From: Chitinophaga ginsengisegetis
GTDB taxonomy: Bacteria > Bacteroidota > Bacteroidia > Chitinophagales > Chitinophagaceae
Assembly: GCF_900168065.1 (NCBI RefSeq)
Contig: NZ_FUZZ01000005.1
Coordinates: 434,001-498,000, forward strand
Length of the DNA stretch: 64,000 nucleotides
Direction: 5' to 3'
Part shown: piece after piece, positions 35,354 to 43,306 of the stretch
How the letters are laid out: each line of letters opens with the position of its first letter
How positions within the stretch are numbered: position 1 is the stretch's first letter
Program-made: the position numbers and the translations under genes
Notes under the pieces: generated by a model
Databases searched by the model: none
The model's input: the letters and a program-made list of their open reading frames with translations, nothing else
Told to the model about the DNA's origin: nothing

Positions 35354-36286
35354 ATGCCAAGAAAAATTGCCTTTATCATACCTCCCCTTGTGGAGCTGCT
35401 GGACCTGGCGGGGCCTACTCAAGTGTTTTGGGAAGCAATCCAACAGGGAATTGACGTTGATATAAAATTCTATGCTATTGATCAGCAAGCTACCAGCGCT
35501 GTGGGGTTGCCTTTAGGGAAAATCAGAAGTTACCGGAAAGCGGTATTGCACGAAAACGATTTCCTTTTTATTCCTGGATTCTATTTTGAAGGCCTGAAAG
35601 GACGCCCCGGTATTGCAATCAACTTCTTAAGTTGGTTGAGTGATTGTGCAGCCAGGAAAGTCAATATCTGTTCAGTATGTAATGCCGCCTTCATCTTGGG
35701 TAGCGCGGGACTGCTGGACAACCGGGAATGTACTACCCACTGGAGAAGTACGGACCTCCTGCAAAGCATGTTCCCCACTGCCCGTGTACTTGCCAATGTA
35801 CTGTTTGTAAAGAGCGGGAATATTTATACCAGCGCAGGTATCAGCTCCGGGATCGATATGGCATTATCTATTCTGGAAGAATGGCAAGGTCCATTATTTG
35901 CGAACCAGGTTGCCAGGGGGCTGGTAATATATTATCGCAGGGGAGGCAAACATAGTCAACAAAACATCTACCTGGATTACAGGAACCACATCAATCCTAA
36001 AATTCACGAGTTACAGGACTATGTAATTACTCATCTGGATCAGTCTGTGACGATAGAGACGCTGTCAGATCTTTTTAATAGCAGTACAAGAAATCTGACA
36101 AGGATTTTTAAAGAAGCTACGGGCATAACGATCAATGAATACATTACCCGTCTTAGGGTAGAAAAAGCAGGATTACTGCGTAATAATCCCGAATATACGA
36201 TCACTAAAATAGCTTCAGAATGCGGATTCAAATCCGCCCGGCAATTACAAAGAATACTAAAAAGGTATAACAAGAATGAGAAATAA
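35354..36286 (+). CDS. AraC-family regulator with DJ-1/PfpI (GATase1-like) domain
   Basis: 310 residues. Start ATG at 35354: an in-frame TTG 24 codons upstream would add residues before the conserved first strand RKIAFIIPP. Residues 4-190 form a DJ-1/PfpI domain with the nucleophile elbow SVCNAAF (Cys109) and CTTHW, as in GlxA/FtrA-type regulators; residues 220-310 are an AraC HTH pair. The N-terminal domain senses a ligand in relatives, usually not as an enzyme. The last 11 bases overlap the next DJ-1 gene, so the two form a pair. Possibly leaderless. Confidence 0.9.
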   Translation: MPRKIAFIIPPLVELLDLAGPTQVFWEAIQQGIDVDIKFYAIDQQATSAVGLPLGKIRSYRKAVLHENDFLFIPGFYFEGLKGRPGIAINFLSWLSDCAARKVNICSVCNAAFILGSAGLLDNRECTTHWRSTDLLQSMFPTARVLANVLFVKSGNIYTSAGISSGIDMALSILEEWQGPLFANQVARGLVIYYRRGGKHSQQNIYLDYRNHINPKIHELQDYVITHLDQSVTIETLSDLFNSSTRNLTRIFKEATGITINEYITRLRVEKAGLLRNNPEYTITKIASECGFKSARQLQRILKRYNKNEK

Positions 36287-37460
36287 CAAACTGACCTACA
36301 GCGTCCTCCTGGTTATAGGTATTACAATGATCTGGCTTTTTTATGCTTGCGCTCCTGTCCGGGAGTTTACGCGATGGAAAACATTTAATGGCACAGCCAC
36401 CTTCCCCAACCAACGTCCGTACTTTGATTCTGCTAAAAAGACAGTGATGATTATCGCAGATAATGACGGTACTGAGATTTTTGACCTGATGGCACCGTAT
36501 TATTTGTTCAGCGCTACCGAAAAGACAAATGTGTATGTGGTCGCCGGGAAAAAAGCGCCTGTTATCATGCGAAAGGGGCTTTTCCTGTTGCCACATTTTT
36601 CCTTCGAAGAATTCGACTCTGCTGGCATCAATGCCGACGTGATCGTTATTCCTAACTTGTCTGCGATGGATGCCCGCCACCAAAATCCAATGATTGTCGA
36701 TTGGATTAAAAAACATTATCATGATTCCACGGTTATACTTTCTGTTTGTGACGGTGCATTGACGGCAGCCGCAACTGGTATTTACGACGGCAAGTTGCTT
36801 ACTGCCCATGCATCTGATTATGCCGATATGCGGAAACAATACAGCAAACCATTATGGGTTAACAATCTTCGTGTAACCTGTAGCGGTAACCTGTACAGCA
36901 CAGCGGGCGTTTCCAATGCCACAGACGGGGCGCTTGCCGTCATTGATACACTTTTTGGGCGCCAAACGATGTTGCGGGTGAGTAAGTTGATTCATTATAA
37001 ATCTTCTCCGGAACAAACTGCACATAAAAGTATTCCAGTTGGTTTCAGTGATAAAATGTCCATCGGCAAAAAAGTGCTGTTTGGAAAAAACAGGCAGATC
37101 GGTGTGTTATTGGAGAATGGTGCAAATGAGCTGGAGTTAGCTGCAGTGCTTGACACGTATAACCGGACCTTCCCCAAATCGCTGGAAAGCGTAACGTTGA
37201 CAGATAGCAGCATTATCACAGGATACGGACTCACCTTGTTACCTACCTCCAAACTGCATGAATTTTATCCGGACGAACTTCACGTTTTGCAACCAGACAA
37301 GCTTCCGTCAAGAATTAAATCCTTAGTCGATTCTTCAGTAATAGTTAGATATGATCGACAACTGCCCCAGTATATAATTGACGCTTGCCTGAACCGGATC
37401 CAGCTACAATATGGCCCAAAATACACCGAGGTGGTAAAGCTGCTACTCGATTACCACTAA
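36276..37460 (+). CDS. Membrane-anchored protein with two DJ-1/PfpI domains
   Basis: 394 residues. The N-terminus is a hydrophobic anchor (residues 8-24) ending in FYAC at residue 25, possibly a non-canonical lipobox (Phe at -3), so a periplasm-facing lipoprotein or single-pass protein. Residues 55-240: DJ-1 domain with nucleophile elbow SVCDGAL (Cys158), then TAHASDY and SNATDG. Residues 270-394: a second DJ-1-like half (IGVLLENGANELELAAVLD) with no elbow cysteine. Its start overlaps the AraC/DJ-1 regulator. The catalytic role is unknown. Confidence 0.82.
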   Translation: MRNNKLTYSVLLVIGITMIWLFYACAPVREFTRWKTFNGTATFPNQRPYFDSAKKTVMIIADNDGTEIFDLMAPYYLFSATEKTNVYVVAGKKAPVIMRKGLFLLPHFSFEEFDSAGINADVIVIPNLSAMDARHQNPMIVDWIKKHYHDSTVILSVCDGALTAAATGIYDGKLLTAHASDYADMRKQYSKPLWVNNLRVTCSGNLYSTAGVSNATDGALAVIDTLFGRQTMLRVSKLIHYKSSPEQTAHKSIPVGFSDKMSIGKKVLFGKNRQIGVLLENGANELELAAVLDTYNRTFPKSLESVTLTDSSIITGYGLTLLPTSKLHEFYPDELHVLQPDKLPSRIKSLVDSSVIVRYDRQLPQYIIDACLNRIQLQYGPKYTEVVKLLLDYH

Positions 37461-37522
37461 ATATGCTGTCCCTAAAAAGGTAGACACTGTTGGGAAACTG
37501 GTTTTGTTGTAAGTCAGCATAT
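37461..37522 (+). other. Inverted repeat resembling a worn insertion-sequence end
   Basis: ATATGCTG at 37461-37468 pairs with CAGCATAT further down, near 37515. Inside is TGTCCCTAAAAAGGTAGACA, which resembles the ends of IS3-type elements as I remember them. No transposase is present. The gap 37461-37772 also holds element E2 and a terminator and no gene. Confidence 0.25.
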
Positions 37523-37554
37523 TTCAGCTAATTTTCGCAAATCAAACATAAAAA

Positions 37555-37582
37555 GGTTCGAGTTTTGTACCATAAGGTTCAC
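37555..37582 (+). repeat. 28-base element, copy E2
   Basis: Direct-repeat partner of 35103-35130 with TTTTGTACC and AAGGTTCAC. It also contains GGTTCGAGT, identical to nine bases of the tRNA-Lys T-arm at 33655-33663. A terminator follows 3 bases later. Confidence 0.6.
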
Positions 37583-37585
37583 TGG

Positions 37586-37628
37586 ATGGGACAAGTCTAA
37601 AGTTGATAGACTTGTCCCATTTTATTTT
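37586..37628 (+). terminator. Intrinsic terminator of the DJ-1 pair
   Basis: 14-base perfect stem (37586-37599 with 37607-37620) with a 7-base loop and TTTATTTT after it, 125 bases beyond the DJ-1 stop. Confidence 0.88.
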
Positions 37629-37772
37629 CCTCGAAAAGCCTTGTCCATAGCGTATATTACACAGGCTGTTTCATTCAGTCTTGCAGTTCCACCCCTTAAG
37701 ACTGGACATGTTTAATTTCCGTTCCATAATTTTTTGATTTTAAGATAGTAGCATTGTAAGCTTCTGCCAGCT

Positions 37773-38789
37773 CTAGAAATACTTAATTTCTACTCTGTCT
37801 ATTGTCTCACCCTTTCCATTGGGTGGCACCGCAAATCCACCAGGTTCATACCGTTTCGTTCCGCTTTTATAATACCAATTATTTAAGCCACTGATCATTT
37901 GTTTTATGTAATAAATAAATTCCTCTGTCTCTTTTTGGTATGGACTGAAATCCGGCAGATGATTTGATAATGTTACAAATTCATTTACAAGCTCATCATG
38001 AATCCTCATTCCTTCCTTGCAGGCTTCATCAAAAGGTATTTTATTATGATGCTGTAGTAATTTGATGATATTGAAAATTTCTGATTCTATTGCAAGCTCT
38101 TTGCCGATAGTTGCAAAATCGTTCTGAAGCGCAACAATGATTGATTGCAGCATAATAATACGCTGGATAACGGTATGTTTATAGATTTCATCAGGTAAAG
38201 CAAAACCAGTTGAGGGACAAATCAAATCAACAAATGGAATCATTCCTATGGAATTGGCGCGGATTAAATGAAAGAGAGGAATAGGAGGAATGCCTTTACT
38301 GATTTTGTATGGCGATTCTTCCATAATTCCATCAGTAACAAAACGATATTTATAATTCTTAGCTATCCGCTCAAGCCAGAAGTCTGGCATGCCAAGCGCA
38401 ATCCACTCTTTTCTGTTTATTTGCATTTGACGAAATATTCCCTTTTCCTCCGGTCGGGGATCGTCCCCCATCATTACATCAAAAATCCGGTCTCTGAAAG
38501 CGGCTATTTCCTTTATTGGTAAAAGTTCTGCATAATCATCAGTTACAGTCATATAAATGGCAAAACGTGTTGCATGGAGAACCCTGTCCTTTTCGGTAGC
38601 AGCAGGTACCATATAGGGACCTACATCGACTAACCGCATCTTTCTGTACCTTGCCATCGCCTCTTTTGATAAGAATTGATAGTCCTGGTCATACCAATTG
38701 TTTTCTTCTTCATAGAAGGCCCCAGCAAAGGGGCTTTGAAGGGTTTCCCAGGGATATATTGGCTTGGGCACACTAAATTGCTTGTTCAT
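37773..38789 (-). CDS. Class I terpene synthase (second of tandem pair)
   Basis: 338 residues, the usual length of bacterial single-domain terpene cyclases. The aspartate-rich motif is DDYAE at residues 84-88; the NSE triad is NDFATIGKE at 223-231 (Asn223, Thr227, Glu231); the pyrophosphate-sensor arginine is Arg177, exactly 46 residues before Asn223, as in characterised cyclases; and the C-terminal RY motif follows a Trp (WYYKSGTKRY). Uses Mg2+ to ionise an isoprenyl diphosphate and cyclise it; substrate length is not predictable. 107 bases downstream of the other synthase. No prenyl transferase or P450 nearby. AT-rich: 16 G/C of 60 in 38041-38100. Confidence 0.9.
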   Translation of the reverse strand: MNKQFSVPKPIYPWETLQSPFAGAFYEEENNWYDQDYQFLSKEAMARYRKMRLVDVGPYMVPAATEKDRVLHATRFAIYMTVTDDYAELLPIKEIAAFRDRIFDVMMGDDPRPEEKGIFRQMQINRKEWIALGMPDFWLERIAKNYKYRFVTDGIMEESPYKISKGIPPIPLFHLIRANSIGMIPFVDLICPSTGFALPDEIYKHTVIQRIIMLQSIIVALQNDFATIGKELAIESEIFNIIKLLQHHNKIPFDEACKEGMRIHDELVNEFVTLSNHLPDFSPYQKETEEFIYYIKQMISGLNNWYYKSGTKRYEPGGFAVPPNGKGETIDRVEIKYF

Positions 38790-38896
38790 AATATGACTTT
38801 TAGTTTAAAATGATGAGAAGTTCGTGTTCATGTTCAATAAGTCGTTTACCAAGTCACTGCGATAAGTAAATTGGAAAAGCCTGTTCATTGATAATA

Positions 38897-39895
38897 TTAT
38901 GTTGGATTTAGTTTTTCTTTTAGTTCTTTCGCCCCTGGAAATTCCATAGCATTGTAACGGTCGAGCTTAGTGGATATATTTTTCCAGCCGCTCAGTACCA
39001 TGCTCATATAATGTACCCAGTTGACCACAGCTTCGTGCCAGATTCCGAAATCGGGGAGTGAAGCTTGCAATGTTATAAATTCCCTGAGATCCTCATTATG
39101 AAGCCGCAGGTCTTCCAGGTAAGCCTCTTCCAATGAGATCTGGCGTTCGTTCTGGATTACCTTCACGATATTATAATAAATACTTCCTGTAGCTTCGTCT
39201 TTCATGACGGATTGCACTTCATTGAAAAAAGTCACCAGATGACACGCTAATGCCTGCAGGCGGCGAATTACAGGATGCTCATGGATTTCAGGAGGCAGAA
39301 TAATTCCGGTTTCTATTTCTGTGAGCTGAAGGAAAGGGTACAGGCAGATGGAATCTTCTCTTAAGGTAATACATTCCGCTATTGTTGGGAACATTTTATT
39401 TTGTTTATACCTTAGTTCGGCTTCCAGTCCGAGAAAATACCTGCTGATCATCTTAGTAAAACGGGAAATCGATTCCTGTGGGATGAACTGTAACAGTTCC
39501 TGCCTTAATGAGGTAAGCATAGCTCCCAAAGGTATTGTTGCCTCTGCATTGCTTATTTCCCCATTCAGTATGGCAATAGATTGGGTACGTACATTTTCAA
39601 TGTCATTGGGTTCACTTTCCTCATAAAGATCATCATTATATAATGTCCAGAGCATTAGTCTGCAGATGGGTTTGAAACGTTCTACCGGTGCCGTGGGAAA
39701 CCATTGGGCAGCAATATGTGCAGTTTTAGTTTTTTTGTACTTTTTCCGCAGATCAGGATTATTTTCATAAAGCCATAGGTATTCTCCGTCAATCCATTGA
39801 TTTTCTGTAATTTCCTGCAGCTGATCTGCATTAGGATTCTTTAATGTTGGGAAGGGATACTTAAATTGGGTATTAAGTAGTTCAAGTGGGTTCAT
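38897..39895 (-). CDS. Class I terpene synthase with altered triad (first of tandem pair)
   Basis: 332 residues. Asp-rich motif DDLYEE at 88-93; pyrophosphate sensor Arg179, exactly 46 residues before Asn225; triad region NEVQSVMKDE with Asn225, Ser229 and Asp233 where Glu is expected (Glu234 is next to it); Trp and DRY near the C-terminus. All other class I landmarks are in place. The Asp in the third metal-ligand position is unusual and could alter or reduce activity, or Glu234 may take over. It is only distantly similar in sequence to its tandem neighbour, which argues for an old duplication or separate acquisition. Confidence 0.86.
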   Translation of the reverse strand: MNPLELLNTQFKYPFPTLKNPNADQLQEITENQWIDGEYLWLYENNPDLRKKYKKTKTAHIAAQWFPTAPVERFKPICRLMLWTLYNDDLYEESEPNDIENVRTQSIAILNGEISNAEATIPLGAMLTSLRQELLQFIPQESISRFTKMISRYFLGLEAELRYKQNKMFPTIAECITLREDSICLYPFLQLTEIETGIILPPEIHEHPVIRRLQALACHLVTFFNEVQSVMKDEATGSIYYNIVKVIQNERQISLEEAYLEDLRLHNEDLREFITLQASLPDFGIWHEAVVNWVHYMSMVLSGWKNISTKLDRYNAMEFPGAKELKEKLNPT

Positions 39896-40369
39896 GGATT
39901 ATTGTTTTTTAATTTTACATAAGCGTAATATTGATCCTGTAAAATAGGGGCGAGGCTGGACACAGAGAAGCGATGCCAGTTATGACCTATAAAAGATGTA
40001 TTAGAAATTTAAGCACACATTCTTTAATAGAGCATATATCTCTACGAATGCAGCTCAATCTTTAATTTTATCCCCTTAAAGTATCCTATAGGGGCGTAGT
40101 AATGGTTGTTGGAACTAAAGGGGTTTTACTTTCCGATTCCGGAGGGGAACAAAATTTTCATAAGTTGTAATTTTGAGGGTTTATGTATTTAGCGTTGCTA
40201 TACTAATTTAAATAATTTATTTAAAATAAGCTGTTTTTATTTAACACAAAACAGATGTCTAATGTAAAAATTTTTCAATGTGATTATGAGAAAGGTTGCA
40301 TCTGTTGACTCCGGAATATCCTGCTAAGCCTGCGCGCATACGCATTCCTCTTCTATCCATAATCTAACA
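39896..40369. other. Gene-free AT-rich stretch
   Basis: About 470 bases upstream of the terpene synthases, very AT-rich near 40200-40260 (runs of AATTTAAATAA type). I see no convincing gene, tRNA or complete promoter; it may contain the control region for the minus-strand terpene genes. Confidence 0.5.
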
Positions 40370-40394
40370 ATGGCTGCTTATTGCCAATTGAGAG

Positions 40395-40655
40395 ATGATG
40401 GAGTTGGTTGGCCTGATCTGGCTGGTGTTTGAGGTGATGCTGAGTTTTGATAATGTTTCGAATTTTAGGATCGATTTTGCTGCCAATGGATTGCAACAAA
40501 TTTTAGGCTTTGATATTCTTGATGCTTCAGAGGATGGCATGGAGAGTATAAATTTTCAAATTGAAGATTATGAGGATGGCATAATTGGCTTTAATTGTGA
40601 AACAATAGAGATAGTGGAGGTTGGCGCGCCGGGTAGGATTTTTGTAAAACTATAG
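40395..40655 (+). CDS. Hypothetical protein, probably a frameshifted gene
   Basis: 86 residues as read, starting right after an in-frame TGA. The body (residues 15-80) is acidic with alternating strands: EVMLSFDNVSNFRIDF, then a glutamine/glycine turn and INFQIEDYEDGIIGF. In the next frame a 20-codon stretch from ATG 40370 ends in RDDGVGWPDLAGV just where the body begins; removing one T from the TTT at 40428-40430 would join them into one protein of about 94 residues. I do not recognise the family. Whether it is broken or the product starts at 40395 cannot be settled here. Confidence 0.5.
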   Translation: MMELVGLIWLVFEVMLSFDNVSNFRIDFAANGLQQILGFDILDASEDGMESINFQIEDYEDGIIGFNCETIEIVEVGAPGRIFVKL

Positions 40656-40668
40656 AAGTTGTTAATTC

Positions 40669-41727
40669 TTATTTCAAATACTCTTTAAAAAATCCCTCCA
40701 GCTTATCGAAAGGTATTAACTCCGTCTTATCGTATAGATCAACGTGTCCTGCGCCTTTAACGTAATACAATTCTTTGGGTTCGGCTGCACGTTTATAAGC
40801 ATCTTCGCTGAATTCTTTTGAATGGGCCTGATCGCCTGTAATAAAAAGCATGGGCCGGGGAGAAATTGTTTCAATATCATTGAACGGATAGAAATTCATG
40901 AATTTAACATTGCTGCTCAATGTCGGGTGTGTAGTAAGCAGGGGTGAGCTGCCTTTGGGGGTATATTCGCCACGTGGTGTACGGTAAAATTCATAGAACT
41001 CCCGTTGTACAGGATCGGTGTTTTGATCCAGTTTATGAACGCTCCCACTTGTGTATTTAGTTTCACCACCAGTAAATTCCACATAACGCTGCCGGGCGGC
41101 TTCGGCTATAATTTGTTTCCGTTGTTCAGGCGTCAGCGAGTGATGCAGTGCATTGCGGTTGGCAGCTCCCATATCGTACATACTTACCGTTGCAATGGCT
41201 TTCATGCGTGGGTCAATTTTCGCAGCGCTGATTACAAAGCTTCCGCTGCCACAAACGCCGATTACACCGATCCTGCTGCTGTCAACAAATGGACGGGTGC
41301 CCAGGAAGTCAACTGCTGCACTGAAATCTTCTGCATAGATATCAGGAGAAACAGCGTTGCGGGGTTGGCCTTCACTTTCGCCCCAGAAAGAGAGGTCAAT
41401 AGCCAATGTGATGAAGCCCCTGCCGGCCATATTGGCGGCGTAAACATCCGCGCTTTGTTCTTTTACGGCGCCCATCGGGTGTCCGATAATAATTGCAGGA
41501 TTTTTCTTATACTGATCCAGGTTTTTAGGAATAAAAAGATGACCTGCGACATCCATTTTGTATTGGTTTTTGAAAGTAACCGCGTACAGCGTAATGTTAT
41601 CGCTCACCTTGAAGGTGGTATACGTCTCCGGGGATATTTGTTTCATATCGTTAGTTTGTGATTGTTGGGCATATGCCTGTCCCAGCGCCAGCAGGAACCA
41701 GGCTGCAATACTTGCTATCTTTTTCAT
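40669..41727 (-). CDS. Secreted alpha/beta hydrolase (YcjY/dienelactone hydrolase-like)
   Basis: 352 residues with signal peptide (residues 1-20, ending QAYAQ). Alpha/beta-hydrolase fold: IIIGHPMGAVKEQ as oxyanion region, nucleophile elbow GVCGSGSF with cysteine in place of serine, acidic residue near FITGDQAHSKEF, and catalytic His in GAGHVDLYD. A Cys nucleophile is typical of dienelactone hydrolases and related esterases. Periplasmic esterase of unknown substrate. The convergent small gene ends 13 bases away. The next gene upstream on the strand is the acetyltransferase, 18 bases apart; they probably form a unit. Confidence 0.88.
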   Translation of the reverse strand: MKKIASIAAWFLLALGQAYAQQSQTNDMKQISPETYTTFKVSDNITLYAVTFKNQYKMDVAGHLFIPKNLDQYKKNPAIIIGHPMGAVKEQSADVYAANMAGRGFITLAIDLSFWGESEGQPRNAVSPDIYAEDFSAAVDFLGTRPFVDSSRIGVIGVCGSGSFVISAAKIDPRMKAIATVSMYDMGAANRNALHHSLTPEQRKQIIAEAARQRYVEFTGGETKYTSGSVHKLDQNTDPVQREFYEFYRTPRGEYTPKGSSPLLTTHPTLSSNVKFMNFYPFNDIETISPRPMLFITGDQAHSKEFSEDAYKRAAEPKELYYVKGAGHVDLYDKTELIPFDKLEGFFKEYLK

Positions 41728-41745
41728 GTTTATGGTATCTTCTTA

Positions 41746-42303
41746 TTAAAAAATTGTCCGGATGACCTTTGCCGGAATCCCGCCAACCACCGTATTGTCC
41801 GGAACATTTCTGCTGACGACTGCACCAGCCGCCACCACTGCATTTTCGCCGATGGTCACACCGGGTAGAATGGTGGCACCCGCACCAATCCAGGCATTCC
41901 GTTTTACCAGAATAGGTTTGCACAGCATTCCCCGCCGGTCTACCGGGTTAAGCGGATGATTCTCTGTAATGAGATTCACTTTAGGACCAATCAGTACATG
42001 ATCTTCCAGGGTAATGCCGCCCATATCCAGGAAGGAACAGGCATGATTGATAAATACATGTTTGCCGATTTTAATAAAACGGCCAAAATTGGTGTAAAAG
42101 GGCGCAAACACCGTAGTACTCTCGTCGAGTATAGTGCCAATAATCCCGCTGAGCTTTGCTCTTATCTCATCTACGCTGGTTGCCGCATTGAGTGCTGGTG
42201 ATAGGGCCAGCGTGCGGCTGACTACTTCATCCACCTTGAAAAATTCGGCGTCATCCAGCCCAACGGGTTCTCCAGCCTTCAGTCTTTCGAAAATATCTTT
42301 CAT
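41746..42303 (-). CDS. Hexapeptide-repeat O-acetyltransferase (Maa/LacA type)
   Basis: 185 residues. A left-handed parallel beta-helix: repeated [LIV]G-x-x-[AV] hexapeptides from about residue 70 to 170 (GKHVFINHAC, LIGPKVNLITENHPLNP with the catalytic His, WIGAGATILPGVTIGE, VVGGIPAKVIR). The N-terminal helical region is like the Maa/LacA acetyltransferases. Transfers acetyl from acetyl-CoA to a sugar or similar hydroxyl; trimeric and cytoplasmic in relatives. Upstream partner of the secreted hydrolase. Confidence 0.9.
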   Translation of the reverse strand: MKDIFERLKAGEPVGLDDAEFFKVDEVVSRTLALSPALNAATSVDEIRAKLSGIIGTILDESTTVFAPFYTNFGRFIKIGKHVFINHACSFLDMGGITLEDHVLIGPKVNLITENHPLNPVDRRGMLCKPILVKRNAWIGAGATILPGVTIGENAVVAAGAVVSRNVPDNTVVGGIPAKVIRTIF

Positions 42304-42367
42304 AATGCAAAGGTAGGATAGCCCACCCCTTTGCTGTTTATGACAATCAAACCAATGATTAAGGATT

Positions 42368-43246
42368 TCAAACTTCCAGGGTCCGAAGTGACGATGGGTT
42401 GGTGCCGGTCATCCGCTTGAAGTAATTGTTGAAGTAACTGGGGTACTCGAAGCCGAGGGCATAGGCAATATCCGCAATATTCCAGTCTGTATGCTGTAAC
42501 AGAGCTTTGGCTTCGCCGATAATCCGCTCGGCAATATGGGCGGTGGTGGGCTTGCCAGTCACCGCTTTTACCATACGATTGAGGTAGTTGGTATGGAGGG
42601 ACAGACTTCGTGCATAATCCTGTGCCGTTTTCAATTGTAGTGGTTTGTCCGGGTTTTCGATGGGAAATTGTCTTTCCAGTAATTCAAGGAAAACCGCGGC
42701 GATCCGGTTAGCTGCATTCTTCTGTTGATCAAAGTTCTCAGAAGGCTGCAACTTCATGGCTTCGTGCAGGATAAGGTTAATATAATTACGAATCAGGTCA
42801 TCCTTAAAGGTATAACTGCTTTGCTGTTCCTCGATCATCTTCTGAAAAATACTATTCAGAAAAATCCTTTGCTGGTCGGTGATCTTTAAAATAGGTGTAC
42901 CACCTATTTTGAAGAAAGGCGACTGCTGTAAGATATCTGCACGTTCAGAAACATTGAGAAATTCCTCCGAAAAAAGGCAAGTGTAGCCGACGTAGGTGGT
43001 CGATAGTGTTTCCCAGGAGTACGGGATATGAGGGTTGCCAAAGAACAATACCGTACCCTCGGCCTCAAAGCTCCGGTTTGCATAATGGATAATACTTTTG
43101 CCCGTGGTCAGGCATATCTTGTAAAAATCTTTCCGGCTATAAAAGCGCGTGGCCTGGCCGTCCTCTTCAATCTTAAAGACGTTAAAGCCTTTTAGTTTAA
43201 GCTCATTGTTGAATTCGGAAACGGAACGGGCCTGGCTCTTTTTCAT
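42368..43246 (-). CDS. AraC family transcriptional regulator
   Basis: 292 residues: N-terminal cupin-like sensor (residues 20-130, VLFFGNPHIPYSWE) and a C-terminal pair of helix-turn-helix motifs: ARSLSLHTNYLNRMVKAVTG, then WNIADIAYALGFEYPSYFNN, which is the second HTH with the usual GFxxxSYFxxxF pattern. Likely controls neighbours such as the acetyltransferase/hydrolase pair or the NIPSNAP gene, but no operator is identified. Confidence 0.9.
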   Translation of the reverse strand: MKKSQARSVSEFNNELKLKGFNVFKIEEDGQATRFYSRKDFYKICLTTGKSIIHYANRSFEAEGTVLFFGNPHIPYSWETLSTTYVGYTCLFSEEFLNVSERADILQQSPFFKIGGTPILKITDQQRIFLNSIFQKMIEEQQSSYTFKDDLIRNYINLILHEAMKLQPSENFDQQKNAANRIAAVFLELLERQFPIENPDKPLQLKTAQDYARSLSLHTNYLNRMVKAVTGKPTTAHIAERIIGEAKALLQHTDWNIADIAYALGFEYPSYFNNYFKRMTGTNPSSLRTLEV

Positions 43247-43306
43247 GATTTAAAGTTAAGAAAATCAACTCAACTTTACAGGGAAAATGCCACTATGTCC
43301 CCGCCG

